A stretch of DNA of 64,000 nt from Bradyrhizobium iriomotense (GCF_030160715.1 NZ_BSOW01000009.1:62001-126000), one strand, 5' to 3'. Shown: positions 37,513-47,396, numbered from the stretch's first letter. Translations and numbers: made by a program. Notes: a model not told the origin generated them from the letters alone.

Positions 37513-37645
37513 CGTTAACCTCCGCGCGCAACAGTCGCTGTGACTTCGCCATACTTGGCCCTATATAAGGGGGAGTTCCGGCGCGGCTTAGGCTTCGATT
37601 TGGCTTGGGTTTGGCCCGGGTGCCGGTTTGGCCGAGGGGAGACCC

Positions 37646-40600
37646 GTGCAGACGACGCTGCTCGGATTAGCGATTGCCTTCATCATTGCGCTGCTGGCCG
37701 CGCTGATCGGGCCTTACTTCATCGACTGGAACCAGTTCCGGCCCCAGTTCGAGGCGGAGGCGACCCGGATCATCGGTGTCCCGGTGCGGGTCGCGGGCCA
37801 GCTCGATGCCCGGCTGCTGCCGGCGCCGACGCTGCGTCTGCGCTCGGTCACCTTCGGCGGCAACAACGACCTCGGTAAGCTCCGCGCCGACAAACTCGAC
37901 GTCGAGTTCAGCCTCTCCTCGCTGATGCGCGGCGAATGGCGCGCCACCGAGCTCACGGTCAACGGCATGGCGGCCGACCTCGGCCTCGATGCCAGGGGCC
38001 GGGTCGACCTGCCGTCCACGGCCAGCGGCAGCTTCAATCTCGCCTCGCTCGCGATCGAGCGGCTGAACCTCACCGGCCGCATCGCGCTTCATGATGCCGC
38101 CAGCCGCACCACGCTGGAGCTCAGCGACATCGCGTTCGCCGGCGACGTCCGCTCGCTCGCCGGCTCGGTGCGGGGTGACGGCAACGTCACCGTCTCCGGC
38201 ACGCGCTATCCGTTCCGCGTCTCCTCCGGCCCGAGCCCCGACGGCACCGCCACCCGTCTCCACATCAATATCGATCCCGGCGAGCGCGCGATCCTGGCCG
38301 ATCTCGAAGGCGTGCTCGCCTTCGATGGCCGGCTGCCGAAATTCGACGGCGCGCTCACGCTCGCCGTGCCTCCTCCACCCAAGGAAACCTCAAAGGACCG
38401 GCCGGCAGCCCCTGCGCCGACGCCGTGGAAGCTCACCACGAAGCTCAAGGCGGATCCGTCGCTTGCGAAGTTCGACCAGATCGAGGCGAGCTTTGGCCCC
38501 GAAGACACTGCGCTCAAGGTCGCCGGCGTCGGCGATCTCAAATTCGGCGCCGCGCCCCTGCTGCGCGCGAATCTGTCGGCCCGGCAGCTCGATGCCGACA
38601 AGCTTGCGGCCAAGGACAACACCGAGCCGCTGCGCATCCTGCCGGCGCTGCGCGCGGGGCTTGCCGCCATTCCGCAGGCGCCGGTCCCGGCGCAGATATC
38701 ATTCAGCTCCGAGCAGATCATGCTCGGCGGCCGGCCGCTGCAAAACATCGCCGCGGAGTTGCAGACCGACGGCAGGTCCTGGACCTTCCAGCGGCTCGAT
38801 CTGCGCGCGCCGGGCATGACCGAGGTTTCGCTGAACGGCGCGGCCCCGGGATCCGACAGTTTTAGTGGCCGGCTCAGCGTCGAATCCAGCGATCCCGATA
38901 CGCTGGTGGCCTGGCTTCAGGGCCGCAGCGAGATCAACCGCCGCAGCACCAAACCGCTCCGCCTGAGCGGCGACGTGACGGTCGCTGCCAATCACCTGGC
39001 GATCGAGAAGCTGAAGGCCGAGATCGAGGGTGGCGCGGTCGAGGGCCATATCACCTTCGCGCAGACCGCCGCGAACAAAGGCTCGCGGTTCGATGCGGAG
39101 CTGAAGGCCGACCGGCTCGATCTCGATGCGGCCGCAAACTTCGTGCGCGGTCTCGCCGGGCCGCAAGGCGAATGGCCGGACGAGGCAAAACTGTCGCTCG
39201 ACGTCGGCCGCGCGACCTCGGCCGGGCAGGAGCTGCGGCCGTTCGCCGCCAAATTCGGTTACAGCCCGACCACGCTGTCGCTGGAGCAGTTGCAGTTCGG
39301 CCAGGCGAGCGGGGTGACGACGCAAGCGAACGGCAGCTTTGATCGCGCGCATGCGACCGGCAAGCTGTCGCTGACGTCGGCGGCCCTTTCCCTGTCTCAG
39401 CTAACGGCCCTGATCAACCCGATCGCGCCGGCGCTCGGCGCACGCTTCGATCGCCTCGAGGCGCGGCCCGGTCCGACGCGCCTCAAGCTCGATCTGAGCC
39501 TGGACAAGAACGCCGAGCATGCCGATCGCACCAATGCGCGCGCCGCGCTGGATCTCGATGCGCCGCAGTTGAAGGGAACGGCGACGCTGTCGGCGCAAGT
39601 CTTGGCGGCGGCGATCAACGGCCTCGATCTCGACAAGCTGCGCAATAGCGACTTCACGCTGGAGTCAAAACTCTCCGCGCCGCAGGCGGGTTCGCTCTTG
39701 GCGCTGTTCGGCCTCGACCGCGTGGTCGCGGCAGGCGAGGGGGCTTCGCAAGCGGAAAGCAAGGTGAGCGGCGCCTGGGGCCGGCCGCTTCAGCTCAACG
39801 CGAAAATTGCGGGTGGTGGACTGGACGCAGACGCGCAGGGCAGCTTCGAATTGTCCTCGCCCGATCCGAAGGCCAGCGTGAACTTGCGCGTGCGCAACGC
39901 CAACCTCGCGCCGCTGCTCGGGATCGGCGCCGGCGAGAAGCCGGTGCAAACCGTCAACCTGTCCTCGCGCCTGACCTTGTCCGGCAACAGGCTGACCTTC
40001 GATGATCTCGACAGCACCGCCGCGGGATCGCACCTGCGCGGGCGTCTTGCGATGACGCTGGACCCGGAGAAGAGCATCGACGGTGAGGTTGGACTCGATA
40101 CGCTCGATCTCGTTCCGGCGCTCGGCGTCGCCATCGGAACGGCCGGGCGCGACGCAGAGCAGCCGCTCACGGCGGGGCTCCTGGGCGGCTGGCGCGGCCG
40201 CATCGTCTTCCAGGCCCTGCGCGGCGGATTGCCTGGCGGCGTCGAGATCCGGCCCTTCAGCGGCATCATCCGCAATGACGGTCAGTCGCTGGCATTGGAT
40301 TCACTGAAGGGCGGCATCGGCGGCGGTGAGATGACTGCAAGCATAGATGCGCGCGACAGTGCCAACGGCCTGTCGCTGAACGCACGCATCCAGCTTGCCA
40401 ATGTCGATGCGACAGTGCTGCGCTATCGCAATCTCGCCGTCCCCAAGGGCCGCGCCTCGGTGCAGATGACGCTGTCGGCCCAGGGCCGCAGCATTGCGGC
40501 GCTGACCGGCGCGCTCGCCGGCAACGGCACCGTGACGCTGGAGCAGGCCGAGCTCACCGGGCTCGATCCGCGCGCCTTCGAGCTCGCGATCCGGGCCAGC

Positions 40601-41332
40601 GATGGCGGCCAGGTCGCTGACGACACCAGGCTCCGGCAGCTCGTCGAGCCGGCGCTGTCGGCAGGCCCCCTGGCGATCGGCTCGGCGCAGATCCCGTTCA
40701 CGATCCGCGACGGCCGCCTGCGCGTCGGGGCGACCACGCTGGAAGCAAAGAACGCCCGCGCCATCGTCTCCGGCGGCTATGACATTCCCGCCGACCAGGC
40801 CGACATCCGCGCCAGCCTGACGCCGATCATGACCGGCCTGTCCGGCGCGCCTCCGGAAATCCAGCTCTTTGCGGCCGGCCCGCCCGACAAGCTGAACCTT
40901 TCCGTCGACCTCACGCCGCTGTCCTCGTGGCTGGCGGTACGGACCATCGACCGCGAGACGCGGCGCCTCGATGCCATCGAGCGCGGCGAGCCGCCGCCGG
41001 CGACCGCCGCATTGCCGCGACTGGTGTCCCCGGACGCCGCGCCCGAACTGCCGGCGCCGGTCGACGTGCCGATGCCCGGCCGTGATCCCCGCCGCGCCCA
41101 GCCCAAGGCTAAGGTCGAGCCCAAGGTCGCGCCGACGCCGCGGCCGCCGCTGGCCGCACCGGCTTCACCAAGTCCCTCGGTCTCAAATCCTTCGATCTCC
41201 GGCCCGCCGATCGCAAGCCAGCAGGTGGCGCCGCTTCCGCCGCCGATCGAGGTCAGGCCTGCGCCTGGTCCCCCACCGGCGAGGCCCAAGCCGAAACCGC
41301 CGCTGGTGCTGGTGCCGCAGTCCAATCCGTAA
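37646..41332 (+). CDS. AsmA-family envelope protein
   Basis: The 1228-residue protein has one N-terminal helix (LLGLAIAFIIALLAALIGPYF), then the AsmA start FIDWNQFRPQFEAEATRIIGVPVRV and long repeats of beta-rich AsmA units. The C-terminal AsmA-2 region (about residues 990-1130, LTGALAGNGTVTLEQAELTGLDPRAF) is followed by a Pro/Ala-rich tail. AsmA-like proteins bridge the inner and outer membrane and move or restrain lipids. The GTG at 37646 has GAGGGGAG upstream; a TTG at 37628 would add six residues. A TATATA hexamer near 37562 may be part of its promoter. Confidence 0.9.
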   Translation: MQTTLLGLAIAFIIALLAALIGPYFIDWNQFRPQFEAEATRIIGVPVRVAGQLDARLLPAPTLRLRSVTFGGNNDLGKLRADKLDVEFSLSSLMRGEWRATELTVNGMAADLGLDARGRVDLPSTASGSFNLASLAIERLNLTGRIALHDAASRTTLELSDIAFAGDVRSLAGSVRGDGNVTVSGTRYPFRVSSGPSPDGTATRLHINIDPGERAILADLEGVLAFDGRLPKFDGALTLAVPPPPKETSKDRPAAPAPTPWKLTTKLKADPSLAKFDQIEASFGPEDTALKVAGVGDLKFGAAPLLRANLSARQLDADKLAAKDNTEPLRILPALRAGLAAIPQAPVPAQISFSSEQIMLGGRPLQNIAAELQTDGRSWTFQRLDLRAPGMTEVSLNGAAPGSDSFSGRLSVESSDPDTLVAWLQGRSEINRRSTKPLRLSGDVTVAANHLAIEKLKAEIEGGAVEGHITFAQTAANKGSRFDAELKADRLDLDAAANFVRGLAGPQGEWPDEAKLSLDVGRATSAGQELRPFAAKFGYSPTTLSLEQLQFGQASGVTTQANGSFDRAHATGKLSLTSAALSLSQLTALINPIAPALGARFDRLEARPGPTRLKLDLSLDKNAEHADRTNARAALDLDAPQLKGTATLSAQVLAAAINGLDLDKLRNSDFTLESKLSAPQAGSLLALFGLDRVVAAGEGASQAESKVSGAWGRPLQLNAKIAGGGLDADAQGSFELSSPDPKASVNLRVRNANLAPLLGIGAGEKPVQTVNLSSRLTLSGNRLTFDDLDSTAAGSHLRGRLAMTLDPEKSIDGEVGLDTLDLVPALGVAIGTAGRDAEQPLTAGLLGGWRGRIVFQALRGGLPGGVEIRPFSGIIRNDGQSLALDSLKGGIGGGEMTASIDARDSANGLSLNARIQLANVDATVLRYRNLAVPKGRASVQMTLSAQGRSIAALTGALAGNGTVTLEQAELTGLDPRAFELAIRASDGGQVADDTRLRQLVEPALSAGPLAIGSAQIPFTIRDGRLRVGATTLEAKNARAIVSGGYDIPADQADIRASLTPIMTGLSGAPPEIQLFAAGPPDKLNLSVDLTPLSSWLAVRTIDRETRRLDAIERGEPPPATAALPRLVSPDAAPELPAPVDVPMPGRDPRRAQPKAKVEPKVAPTPRPPLAAPASPSPSVSNPSISGPPIASQQVAPLPPPIEVRPAPGPPPARPKPKPPLVLVPQSNP

Positions 41333-41531
41333 AGCTCGCACGGCCGGTGCGGCAGCGAGACCCTGCGTGGGCGTAAAGCCATTCGCGCAACTTTTAGCGA
41401 ATTTTGCTCGGAAAAACTGATCTGCCGATTTTACCGGATTCTCGCGTTTGACGGCTAGTTTGGTCCGGAAGAGGAATTCGGCGTCCTGCCAAGTGGACAG
41501 GACGGCCCGCCAAGAATTGGGGACATGCGCC

Positions 41532-42656
41532 ATGAACGAAGCGAAATCGCTTCTGCAGGATCTGGATGACGCGATCGCGCGCGGCACCGACGAAAGCCGT
41601 GCACGTGCGTTGTGGCACGCGACCGACCTGTTGATCACCGGTCGCTACCGCGACGACGAGATCAGCATGTTCGGCGAGGTGATCGGGAAGCTCGCTGACG
41701 AGATCGAGGTCGCGGCGCGGGCGCAGCTCTCGGAGCTGATGGTCGCCTGCGACCATGCTCCGCTCAACGTGCTGCATCAGCTCGCCTTCGACGACGAGAT
41801 CGCGGTCGCCGGCCCCGTGCTGCGCGAGTCCGACCGGCTCGACGACAAGATGCTTGTCGAGAACGCCCTGACCAAGGGACAAGACCACCTGCTCGCGATC
41901 TCGCAGCGCAAGTCGATCGGCGAAGCCGTGACCGACGTGCTGGTCAAGCGCGGCAACCAGGAGGTCGTGACCTCGGTGGCGAAGAACGAGGGCGCGCGCT
42001 TCTCGGGCTCGAGCCTGTTACACATGGTCCGGCGCGCCGACGGCGATTCGATCCTCGCCGAGCAGCTTGGCCTGCGCAAGGACGTGCCCCGGCACGTCTT
42101 CCAGCAGCTCATCGCGAAAGCGTCGGAGGACGTCCGCCGCCGGCTCGAGAGCGAGCGGCCGGAGATGATGTCGCAGATCCAGAGCTCGGTGACCGACGTC
42201 ACCGGCGACCTCCAGTCGAAGTTCGGACCGTCATCGCGCACCTATTTCGTCGCCAAGCGCGTCGTGACGACGCAGCACCGCCAGGGCAACCTCAACCAGG
42301 ATTCGATCTCCAACTACGCGCGCCAGCACCGTTTCGACGAGGTGCAGATCGGCCTGTCGCTGCTCTCGGCGCTGCCGGTCGACGTGATCGAGCGCGCGCT
42401 GATGGACCGCAATCGCGAGATGCTGCTGGTGCTGTGCAAGGCGCTGGATTTCTCGTGGGATACGACGATGTCGCTCCTGTTCCTCGGCGCCAAGGATCAT
42501 CTGATCACCGCGCGCGAGCTCAAGGACAATGAGCGCGACTTCGGCCGGCTCAAGATCGAGACCTCACGCAGCGTCCTGAAGTTCTACCAGTCGCGCAAGA
42601 ACGGCACTGCTGCCGATCCCGCTGCCGGCCGTCAGGCCGAGCTGCACATGCACTGA
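41532..42656 (+). CDS. DUF2336 domain-containing protein
   Basis: The 374-residue soluble helical protein (MNEAKSLLQDLDDAIARGTD...ARALWHATDLLITGRY) matches the DUF2336 family of alphaproteobacteria, with ARFSGSSLLHMVRRADGDSILAEQLGLRKDVP in the middle. Function is unknown. The preceding 200 bp contain an AT-rich stretch (41390-41440) likely to hold the promoter. The next small gene starts 34 bp downstream and probably shares the transcript. Confidence 0.85.
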   Translation: MNEAKSLLQDLDDAIARGTDESRARALWHATDLLITGRYRDDEISMFGEVIGKLADEIEVAARAQLSELMVACDHAPLNVLHQLAFDDEIAVAGPVLRESDRLDDKMLVENALTKGQDHLLAISQRKSIGEAVTDVLVKRGNQEVVTSVAKNEGARFSGSSLLHMVRRADGDSILAEQLGLRKDVPRHVFQQLIAKASEDVRRRLESERPEMMSQIQSSVTDVTGDLQSKFGPSSRTYFVAKRVVTTQHRQGNLNQDSISNYARQHRFDEVQIGLSLLSALPVDVIERALMDRNREMLLVLCKALDFSWDTTMSLLFLGAKDHLITARELKDNERDFGRLKIETSRSVLKFYQSRKNGTAADPAAGRQAELHMH

Positions 42657-42690
42657 GCGCCATCGGGAAATCGAGAGGGGAGTATTTGCC

Positions 42691-42930
42691 ATGTTGCCTC
42701 AATTCGGCACCGCAGCCCGCAAGAAGCCCAACAAGCCGCTCAACGCCGATCTCGGCGGCGCGAAACCGGACAAGGCCTCGGTCGACGCGGCCTGGCTCGT
42801 GCTCGAGGCCGCCAACGATCTCGGCGACCACGCCGCGGTGGAAGCCTGCCGCCGCGTGATCGACGCCGACCTCAACGGCACCGCCGCCGGCCGCCCGGAC
42901 CTCGACCTCGTGCTGGATTATTTCAGGTAG
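42691..42930 (+). CDS. small hypothetical protein
   Basis: The 79-residue soluble protein has a basic N-terminus (FGTAARKKPNKPLNADLGG) and a helical body (VDAAWLVLEAANDLGDHAAVEACRRVIDADLNG) ending VLDYFR. Conserved-looking codon use and GAGGGGAG 10 bp before the ATG support it as real. No family is recognised. Confidence 0.7.
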   Translation: MLPQFGTAARKKPNKPLNADLGGAKPDKASVDAAWLVLEAANDLGDHAAVEACRRVIDADLNGTAAGRPDLDLVLDYFR

Positions 42931-42960
42931 GCCGCGCAGGGTCCGCGGGGAGGTTGGCGC

Positions 42961-43122
42961 GTGCCTGACTGGATCCTCGCACCTATCTGCCTCATCGTTC
43001 TTGTCGGGTTTATCGGTTTTGCTTTCAGACAAGGACTAAGGGTGAAGCCTGACAGCGAAAATCGTGACAACTGGGATCGATACGGCGGCCCGCCCGACAA
43101 TCATCCAGGAAGTCACCACTGA
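42961..43122 (+). CDS. short single-helix membrane protein (GTG start)
   Basis: The 53-residue frame starts at GTG, 8 bp after GGGGAGG. It encodes one transmembrane helix (WILAPICLIVLVGFIGFAF), a basic stretch and a hydrophilic tail NWDRYGGPPDNHPGSHH. The clean ribosome site, one helix and sensible tail make it likely to be real. Such small His-tailed membrane proteins are frequent in Bradyrhizobium; their role is unknown. Confidence 0.55.
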   Translation: MPDWILAPICLIVLVGFIGFAFRQGLRVKPDSENRDNWDRYGGPPDNHPGSHH

Positions 43123-43247
43123 AGGCCACCAGCTAGTCCTTGACGATCGCCGGCGCGATCAACAATAGCTCGCCAGTCTTCACCCATTGCGCAAGAACGC
43201 TGCCGAAGCCCAGGACAGTGCCAGGCCAGCAGCGAGATTGATCGCGG

Positions 43248-43844
43248 CTAACCCGGCGCATAGGAAAGGGCGAGAAGCACGAGACCCAGGATGGCAAATC
43301 CGACTACGCCATAGGCGATCGTCCATGCCCGGCTGTCAGGCGCGATCTTGATCCCGAACCACGGCAGCACGCGCCTGACGACCGTCGTCGAGATCGCCTT
43401 GAGCAGGGCACATCCGACGGCCATGCCAACAATCGCGAACCAGGGCGCATCGACGAGAACGAACGGCACCAGCCACTTGGGCGCCGCGTCCTTCCAGTGT
43501 GTGAACAGGATCGATACGCCGCTGCCCCAGACGAAGGCATTCACGAACGTTTCGCCGAGCGAGCCGGGAACGAGCCGTATCCCGATCTTGCGTAACGCCC
43601 ACTCCGTCATCCCGTCGTTGGTGAAGAAGATGAACAGGCCGAGATCGAGGGGAAACCGCGTCCGCAACACGCCCGCGATGAGGCCGAAGAACAGCACATG
43701 AAAAATGAACGACACCAAGTATTCGACGGCACCTCGTTCAGAGCCGGATGATTGTGCCGATGCTCTGGAGGAGCCGGCCGCCGGGACGCGGGAGGGCGGT
43801 GGCGCCGGCGGCGTCCATTCGCGTGGCTTCTTGCGTGGCTCCAT
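43248..43844 (-). CDS. hypothetical membrane protein with four helices
   Basis: The 198-residue protein has a Pro-rich basic N-terminus (MEPRKKPREWTPPAPPPSRVP) followed by about four hydrophobic segments (YLVSFIFHVLFFGLIAGVL, LGETFVNAFVWGSGVSILF, LVPFVLVDAPWFAIVGMAVGCAL, IAYGVVGFAILGLVLLALS). No family is recognised. The ATG at 43844 follows a GGGGG run and begins the Pro-rich segment; the upstream in-frame extension is unlikely. It lies between the DUF2336 cluster and the SDR gene. Confidence 0.65.
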   Translation of the reverse strand: MEPRKKPREWTPPAPPPSRVPAAGSSRASAQSSGSERGAVEYLVSFIFHVLFFGLIAGVLRTRFPLDLGLFIFFTNDGMTEWALRKIGIRLVPGSLGETFVNAFVWGSGVSILFTHWKDAAPKWLVPFVLVDAPWFAIVGMAVGCALLKAISTTVVRRVLPWFGIKIAPDSRAWTIAYGVVGFAILGLVLLALSYAPG

Positions 43845-44106
43845 TGACTTAACCCCCTGCGACGGATGGACATCCCGGCATGCCGTTGCCTGGACGGCCA
43901 CGTCGTGCGCCGTAGCCGGGATTAGTCGTCGCAAGCACAGGGCTGGTTCGCGGCGACAGCGAAGATTGCGATCGTTTTGTCGCCCGGCATGGACGAAACG
44001 GGCGAGTTGCGGAGGCCGTTAGCAGAACAGCTATCCGTGCATCGTCCGGCCCCGGCGCGCTGCACGGCCGGGCCGACCGCGGCCCGGCCGTTGACGCCCT
44101 CGACCT

Positions 44107-44844
44107 CTACGCGTTCGCGCCGCCGTCGACGGTCAATGTCGAGCCGGTGACGTACTTGGCTTTCGCGCTCGCCAGGAATGCAACCGCGTTGGCGATGTCC
44201 TCCGGTGCGCCAAACCGGCCCAGCGCCATGAACTGCTTCAATGACTCCGCGGTCGAGCCGCTGGCCGGGTTCATGTCGGTATCGATCGAGCCCGGCTGCA
44301 CGAGGTTGACCGTGACGTCTCTGGGGCCGAGCTCCCGAGCCAGGGCCTTGGTGAACGCGATCAGGGCCGACTTCGACGCGGCGTAGACGCCGAGTACCGG
44401 CGACGGAACGCGGTCGGCAAAATAGCTGCCGATGGTGATGATGCGACCGCCCTTGCCGAGGTGGGGCAGTGCGGCCTTGCTCGCGACGATCGGCGAGCGG
44501 ACGTTGACGTCCAGCAGCGCGTCGATGTCGCCGAGCGCGATGTCGTTCAGGCCGCCCAATCGCAGAATTCCGGCGTTGTTGACAAGGATATCAAGCCCGC
44601 CCAGTTCCGCGACGGTCTTGTCGATCGAGGCCCGAACGGCAGCGACATCGGCGCTGTCGGCCTGGATCGCGACGGCTTTCCGCCCCGTCGCCTTGATGGC
44701 GTCAACGACCTTCGCGGCGCTGTCCGCCGACTTTTCGTAAGTGATGGCAACGTCGGCGCCTTCCGCGGCAAGCGCTTTCGCGATGGCTGCGCCGATACCT
44801 CTGCTTGCGCCCGTCACCAGGGCCCGTTTTCCTGTCAGCGTCAT
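44107..44844 (-). CDS. short-chain dehydrogenase/reductase
   Basis: The 245-residue classical SDR has the NAD(P) motif VTGASRGIGAAIAKAL near residue 10, NNAG near 88, and the catalytic YAASKSALIAF with Tyr and Lys. A Ser lies in the IGSYFADR strand. It reduces or oxidises a carbonyl/alcohol of unknown type. It is divergent from a TetR regulator and shares two operators with it, so it is almost certainly its target. Confidence 0.93.
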   Translation of the reverse strand: MTLTGKRALVTGASRGIGAAIAKALAAEGADVAITYEKSADSAAKVVDAIKATGRKAVAIQADSADVAAVRASIDKTVAELGGLDILVNNAGILRLGGLNDIALGDIDALLDVNVRSPIVASKAALPHLGKGGRIITIGSYFADRVPSPVLGVYAASKSALIAFTKALARELGPRDVTVNLVQPGSIDTDMNPASGSTAESLKQFMALGRFGAPEDIANAVAFLASAKAKYVTGSTLTVDGGANA

Positions 44845-44857
44845 TTGATCTCTCCAA

Positions 44858-44879
44858 TTCTGTAATGATCGACACAGAA
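44858..44879. promoter_or_regulatory. TetR operator site 1 (SDR side)
   Basis: TTCTGT-N10-ACAGAA is a perfect 6-bp dyad in a 22-bp site lying 14 bp from the SDR start codon. It is closely matched by site 2 at 44913-44934 in inverted orientation (19-bp core with 18 identities). Confidence 0.75.
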
Positions 44880-44912
44880 TATGTGGCGGCTTGATAGATC
44901 GCGTCAAGTGAA

Positions 44913-44934
44913 TTATGTGTTGATCATTACAGAA
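44913..44934. promoter_or_regulatory. TetR operator site 2 (regulator side)
   Basis: TTATGT-N10-ACAGAA is a near-perfect 22-bp site 10 bp before the TetR ATG. The pair suggests that one repressor controls both directions, including its own gene. Confidence 0.75.
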
Positions 44935-44943
44935 AGAGGCGCG

Positions 44944-45567
44944 ATGGCAGGACGACCACGGGAATTTGATCGCGAGGCGGCGTTGGAGGCCGCCATGTTC
45001 CTGTTTTGGCGCAAGGGTTATGCGTCCGCCTCGATGAACGATCTGTGCGAGGCCATGGGCGTCCGCTCGCCGAGCCTCTATGCCGCCTTCGAAAGCAAGG
45101 AGGCGCTCTATCTGGCGGCGATCGAGCATTACGTCCTGACCCAGGGACAGCCGGTCTGGGACCGGCTCGCGGAGGGCGCGACCGCGCGTGCCGGCATCGC
45201 GAACCTGCTGATCACGGCGGCCGAGACCCTGCCAAGATCCCGGGTCGCACCGGCCGGCTGCATGGCCGTGCTCGGCGCCGTCAGCGATGAATGGCCGCCC
45301 TCGATCGCCCGCGCGGTCAAGAAGGTGCGGCTCGACATGCTCGGCAATTTGCGCGCGCGGTTAGAGGCTGCGCTGGCCAATGGCGAATTGCCGGCCGCAA
45401 CCGACATCGATGCCCTGAGCCGGTTCTACCTCAGCGTCTTCCAGGGCATGGCCATCCAGGCCAAGGACGGCGCCACGCCGACGGAGTTGAGAGGCGCCGC
45501 CGAGGCGGCCATGGCTGCGTGGCCCGGGGGAGGACCCAACGCGCGACGAGAACAACGCATGGAATAG
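44944..45567 (+). CDS. TetR-family regulator (divergent from SDR)
   Basis: The 207-residue protein starts MAGRPREFDREAALEAAMFLF. It has the helix-turn-helix ASASMNDLCEAMGVRSPSLYAAFESKEALY at residues 30-60, and the rest is helical (AcrR/YxaF-like C-terminus). It probably represses the SDR gene and itself; the inducer is unknown. GAAAGAGG lies just before the ATG at 44944; an in-frame start at 44881 would overlap the operators and is rejected. Confidence 0.93.
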   Translation: MAGRPREFDREAALEAAMFLFWRKGYASASMNDLCEAMGVRSPSLYAAFESKEALYLAAIEHYVLTQGQPVWDRLAEGATARAGIANLLITAAETLPRSRVAPAGCMAVLGAVSDEWPPSIARAVKKVRLDMLGNLRARLEAALANGELPAATDIDALSRFYLSVFQGMAIQAKDGATPTELRGAAEAAMAAWPGGGPNARREQRME

Positions 45568-45576
45568 CGCGCCAGG

Positions 45577-47241
45577 CTAGCGGGCATGCTGTACGCGCGG
45601 CTTCAAGTCGATCAAGCCGCGATCCACAAGCGTGCGGTGGAATCGGCGTTTCCGTTCGGAGGCCGATGCAAAGTAGGTGTTTCCGCAATCGTCGAGCAAG
45701 CTCGCACGCGTGGCGAAGATTGGATCAAGCGGGAGGCCTGCACGTTGCAAAGCGACGGTTCCCAGAAAAGCGATATCGAGGTCCGTGCCTCGCCCTGGGT
45801 CGAAGTGAGGGATATTCAAAGCCTCGATCGCATAGAATGTACGAAACGGACGCCGGCTATCTCCCGGGCCTTCCAGGTGCCGATCGATCCGTCTCGTCAG
45901 CACGGGTTGATGGTCCCCATAGTGCATCACGAGAACAGGGCGCCCCGGAAAACTGTTTGCCAGCTTCTCTCTGAGCTTTTGCCAGGTCGAGGCGGTCTCC
46001 ACGAGTCGCGCATAATATTCGGCATATTCGTCATCGGGAAGGCTCGCCATGGCAAAGGCGCGCTCCTCCTCAAACTGCCCGGGCGGCACCAGCCGCCGGT
46101 TATGCGGACCATGATTGAAGTTGGTCAGCACGTAGAGAAATCGAGGTGACGGGTCATCGGCAATCCTCTTGGCGTGAGCATCGATCGCCGCATCGAGAAA
46201 CATGGCATCCGAATTCGTCGCCTCGAAACGTCTGATATCAAAGGGCGGCGGAAAATCGTCAATGAAGATGCGTTCGTCGATGCCGATCGAGCTGTAAAAT
46301 TCATCGTAGTCGAGAAAGTTGCGACGACAGCTCGATGTGAGCGTCGTCTTGTAGCCGAGCGACGCCAACGAACGCGGCAGGCTGCTGTGGAATCGGCCGG
46401 CGCCTTTCTTGAAGAGGTAGTACGCGCTCGAGCCGAAGCTTGCACTTGAAAGACCGGTCAGCAGGCTGAATTCCGACTGCCACGAGCCGCCACCGAAGAT
46501 GTCCACGTTGAGGCGGCCAAATTCCCCGTCTGCCGGGGACAGGAACGCTTCGACGACCGGCTCGATCGGCAGGCCAAAAATGCGCGGGTCGAAGATCGAC
46601 TCGTGCTGGATGACGATGATGTCCGGACGGTCGCCGGAGCGCGCGGGCATCGCCTCCTTCAGCGGCAGCGGTTCGTTTGCGATATCGCTCAGAGCCAGCC
46701 CGTTGAACTGCCGCCAGGACGCGGGGTCGATGAGCGAGGCCATGAAGGTCGAATAAAAGCACCGCCCTTGCGTCAGCGTCAGCCGCAAGGACGTGGCGCC
46801 CTTGATGGCGGAAGCTTTCGCGAAGCCGATGAGTGCAAGGCAGACCAAGGGAATTCGAACGGCAACGGAAATCGGCGATCCGGCGCCGTAGACCAGAACC
46901 GCGATCGAAGCGGAAGCAAGCAAGATGCCGGCGACGAGAACACCCAGCATCATGCGTGGGTATTGCAGCACGAAGAATGGGACTGTGCCTGCAAACGCAA
47001 GCGGCACATCGGACACGACCAATTTGAGGGCACTGTGCTTGAATTTTACGATCGATACGCCGGCGATTGCGACGGCCAGCATGCCAGACAGCAGGATCGC
47101 TCTCTCGAAATCGGCAACAAAGACCAGCAACAGGGCTGCGTTGAAGAAGAGCGCCGCGATCGCAAACAGCAGGTGCTCGACGCTGCGTTCTGTCAGGGCA
47201 ACGGCGCAGATGGTCGTCACAAGTGCCAAGGTCAAAGCCAT
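45577..47241 (-). CDS. membrane sulfatase/phosphoglycerol transferase-fold enzyme
   Basis: This protein of about 554 residues has five hydrophobic helices in its first 160 residues. The extracytoplasmic alkaline-phosphatase-type domain follows (residues about 200-550): PDIIVIQHESIFDPRIFG, GGGSWQSEFSLLTGL, and a C-terminal VMHYGDHQPVL with metal-binding Asp and His. The family includes lipoteichoic-acid synthase, phosphoglycerol transferases and sulfatases. Glycan or lipid modification at the cell surface is likely. The ATG at 47241 is preferred; a TTG at 47277 is possible. Its end lies 9 bp from the convergent TetR gene. Confidence 0.82.
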   Translation of the reverse strand: MALTLALVTTICAVALTERSVEHLLFAIAALFFNAALLLVFVADFERAILLSGMLAVAIAGVSIVKFKHSALKLVVSDVPLAFAGTVPFFVLQYPRMMLGVLVAGILLASASIAVLVYGAGSPISVAVRIPLVCLALIGFAKASAIKGATSLRLTLTQGRCFYSTFMASLIDPASWRQFNGLALSDIANEPLPLKEAMPARSGDRPDIIVIQHESIFDPRIFGLPIEPVVEAFLSPADGEFGRLNVDIFGGGSWQSEFSLLTGLSSASFGSSAYYLFKKGAGRFHSSLPRSLASLGYKTTLTSSCRRNFLDYDEFYSSIGIDERIFIDDFPPPFDIRRFEATNSDAMFLDAAIDAHAKRIADDPSPRFLYVLTNFNHGPHNRRLVPPGQFEEERAFAMASLPDDEYAEYYARLVETASTWQKLREKLANSFPGRPVLVMHYGDHQPVLTRRIDRHLEGPGDSRRPFRTFYAIEALNIPHFDPGRGTDLDIAFLGTVALQRAGLPLDPIFATRASLLDDCGNTYFASASERKRRFHRTLVDRGLIDLKPRVQHAR

Positions 47242-47396
47242 GGGAGCAGGATGCCGCCACGGCCTGAGACGTGTCAAATGGCTTTGCAGACTAGGCGGGG
47301 CATCGTGCGGACAAGGCGCGCTGGAGACCTTCTTGGTCAGCCCACGAGCAACGATTTCGTGGTGCGATCAGAGAGATCGGTGTAGCTCTTGTTCCG

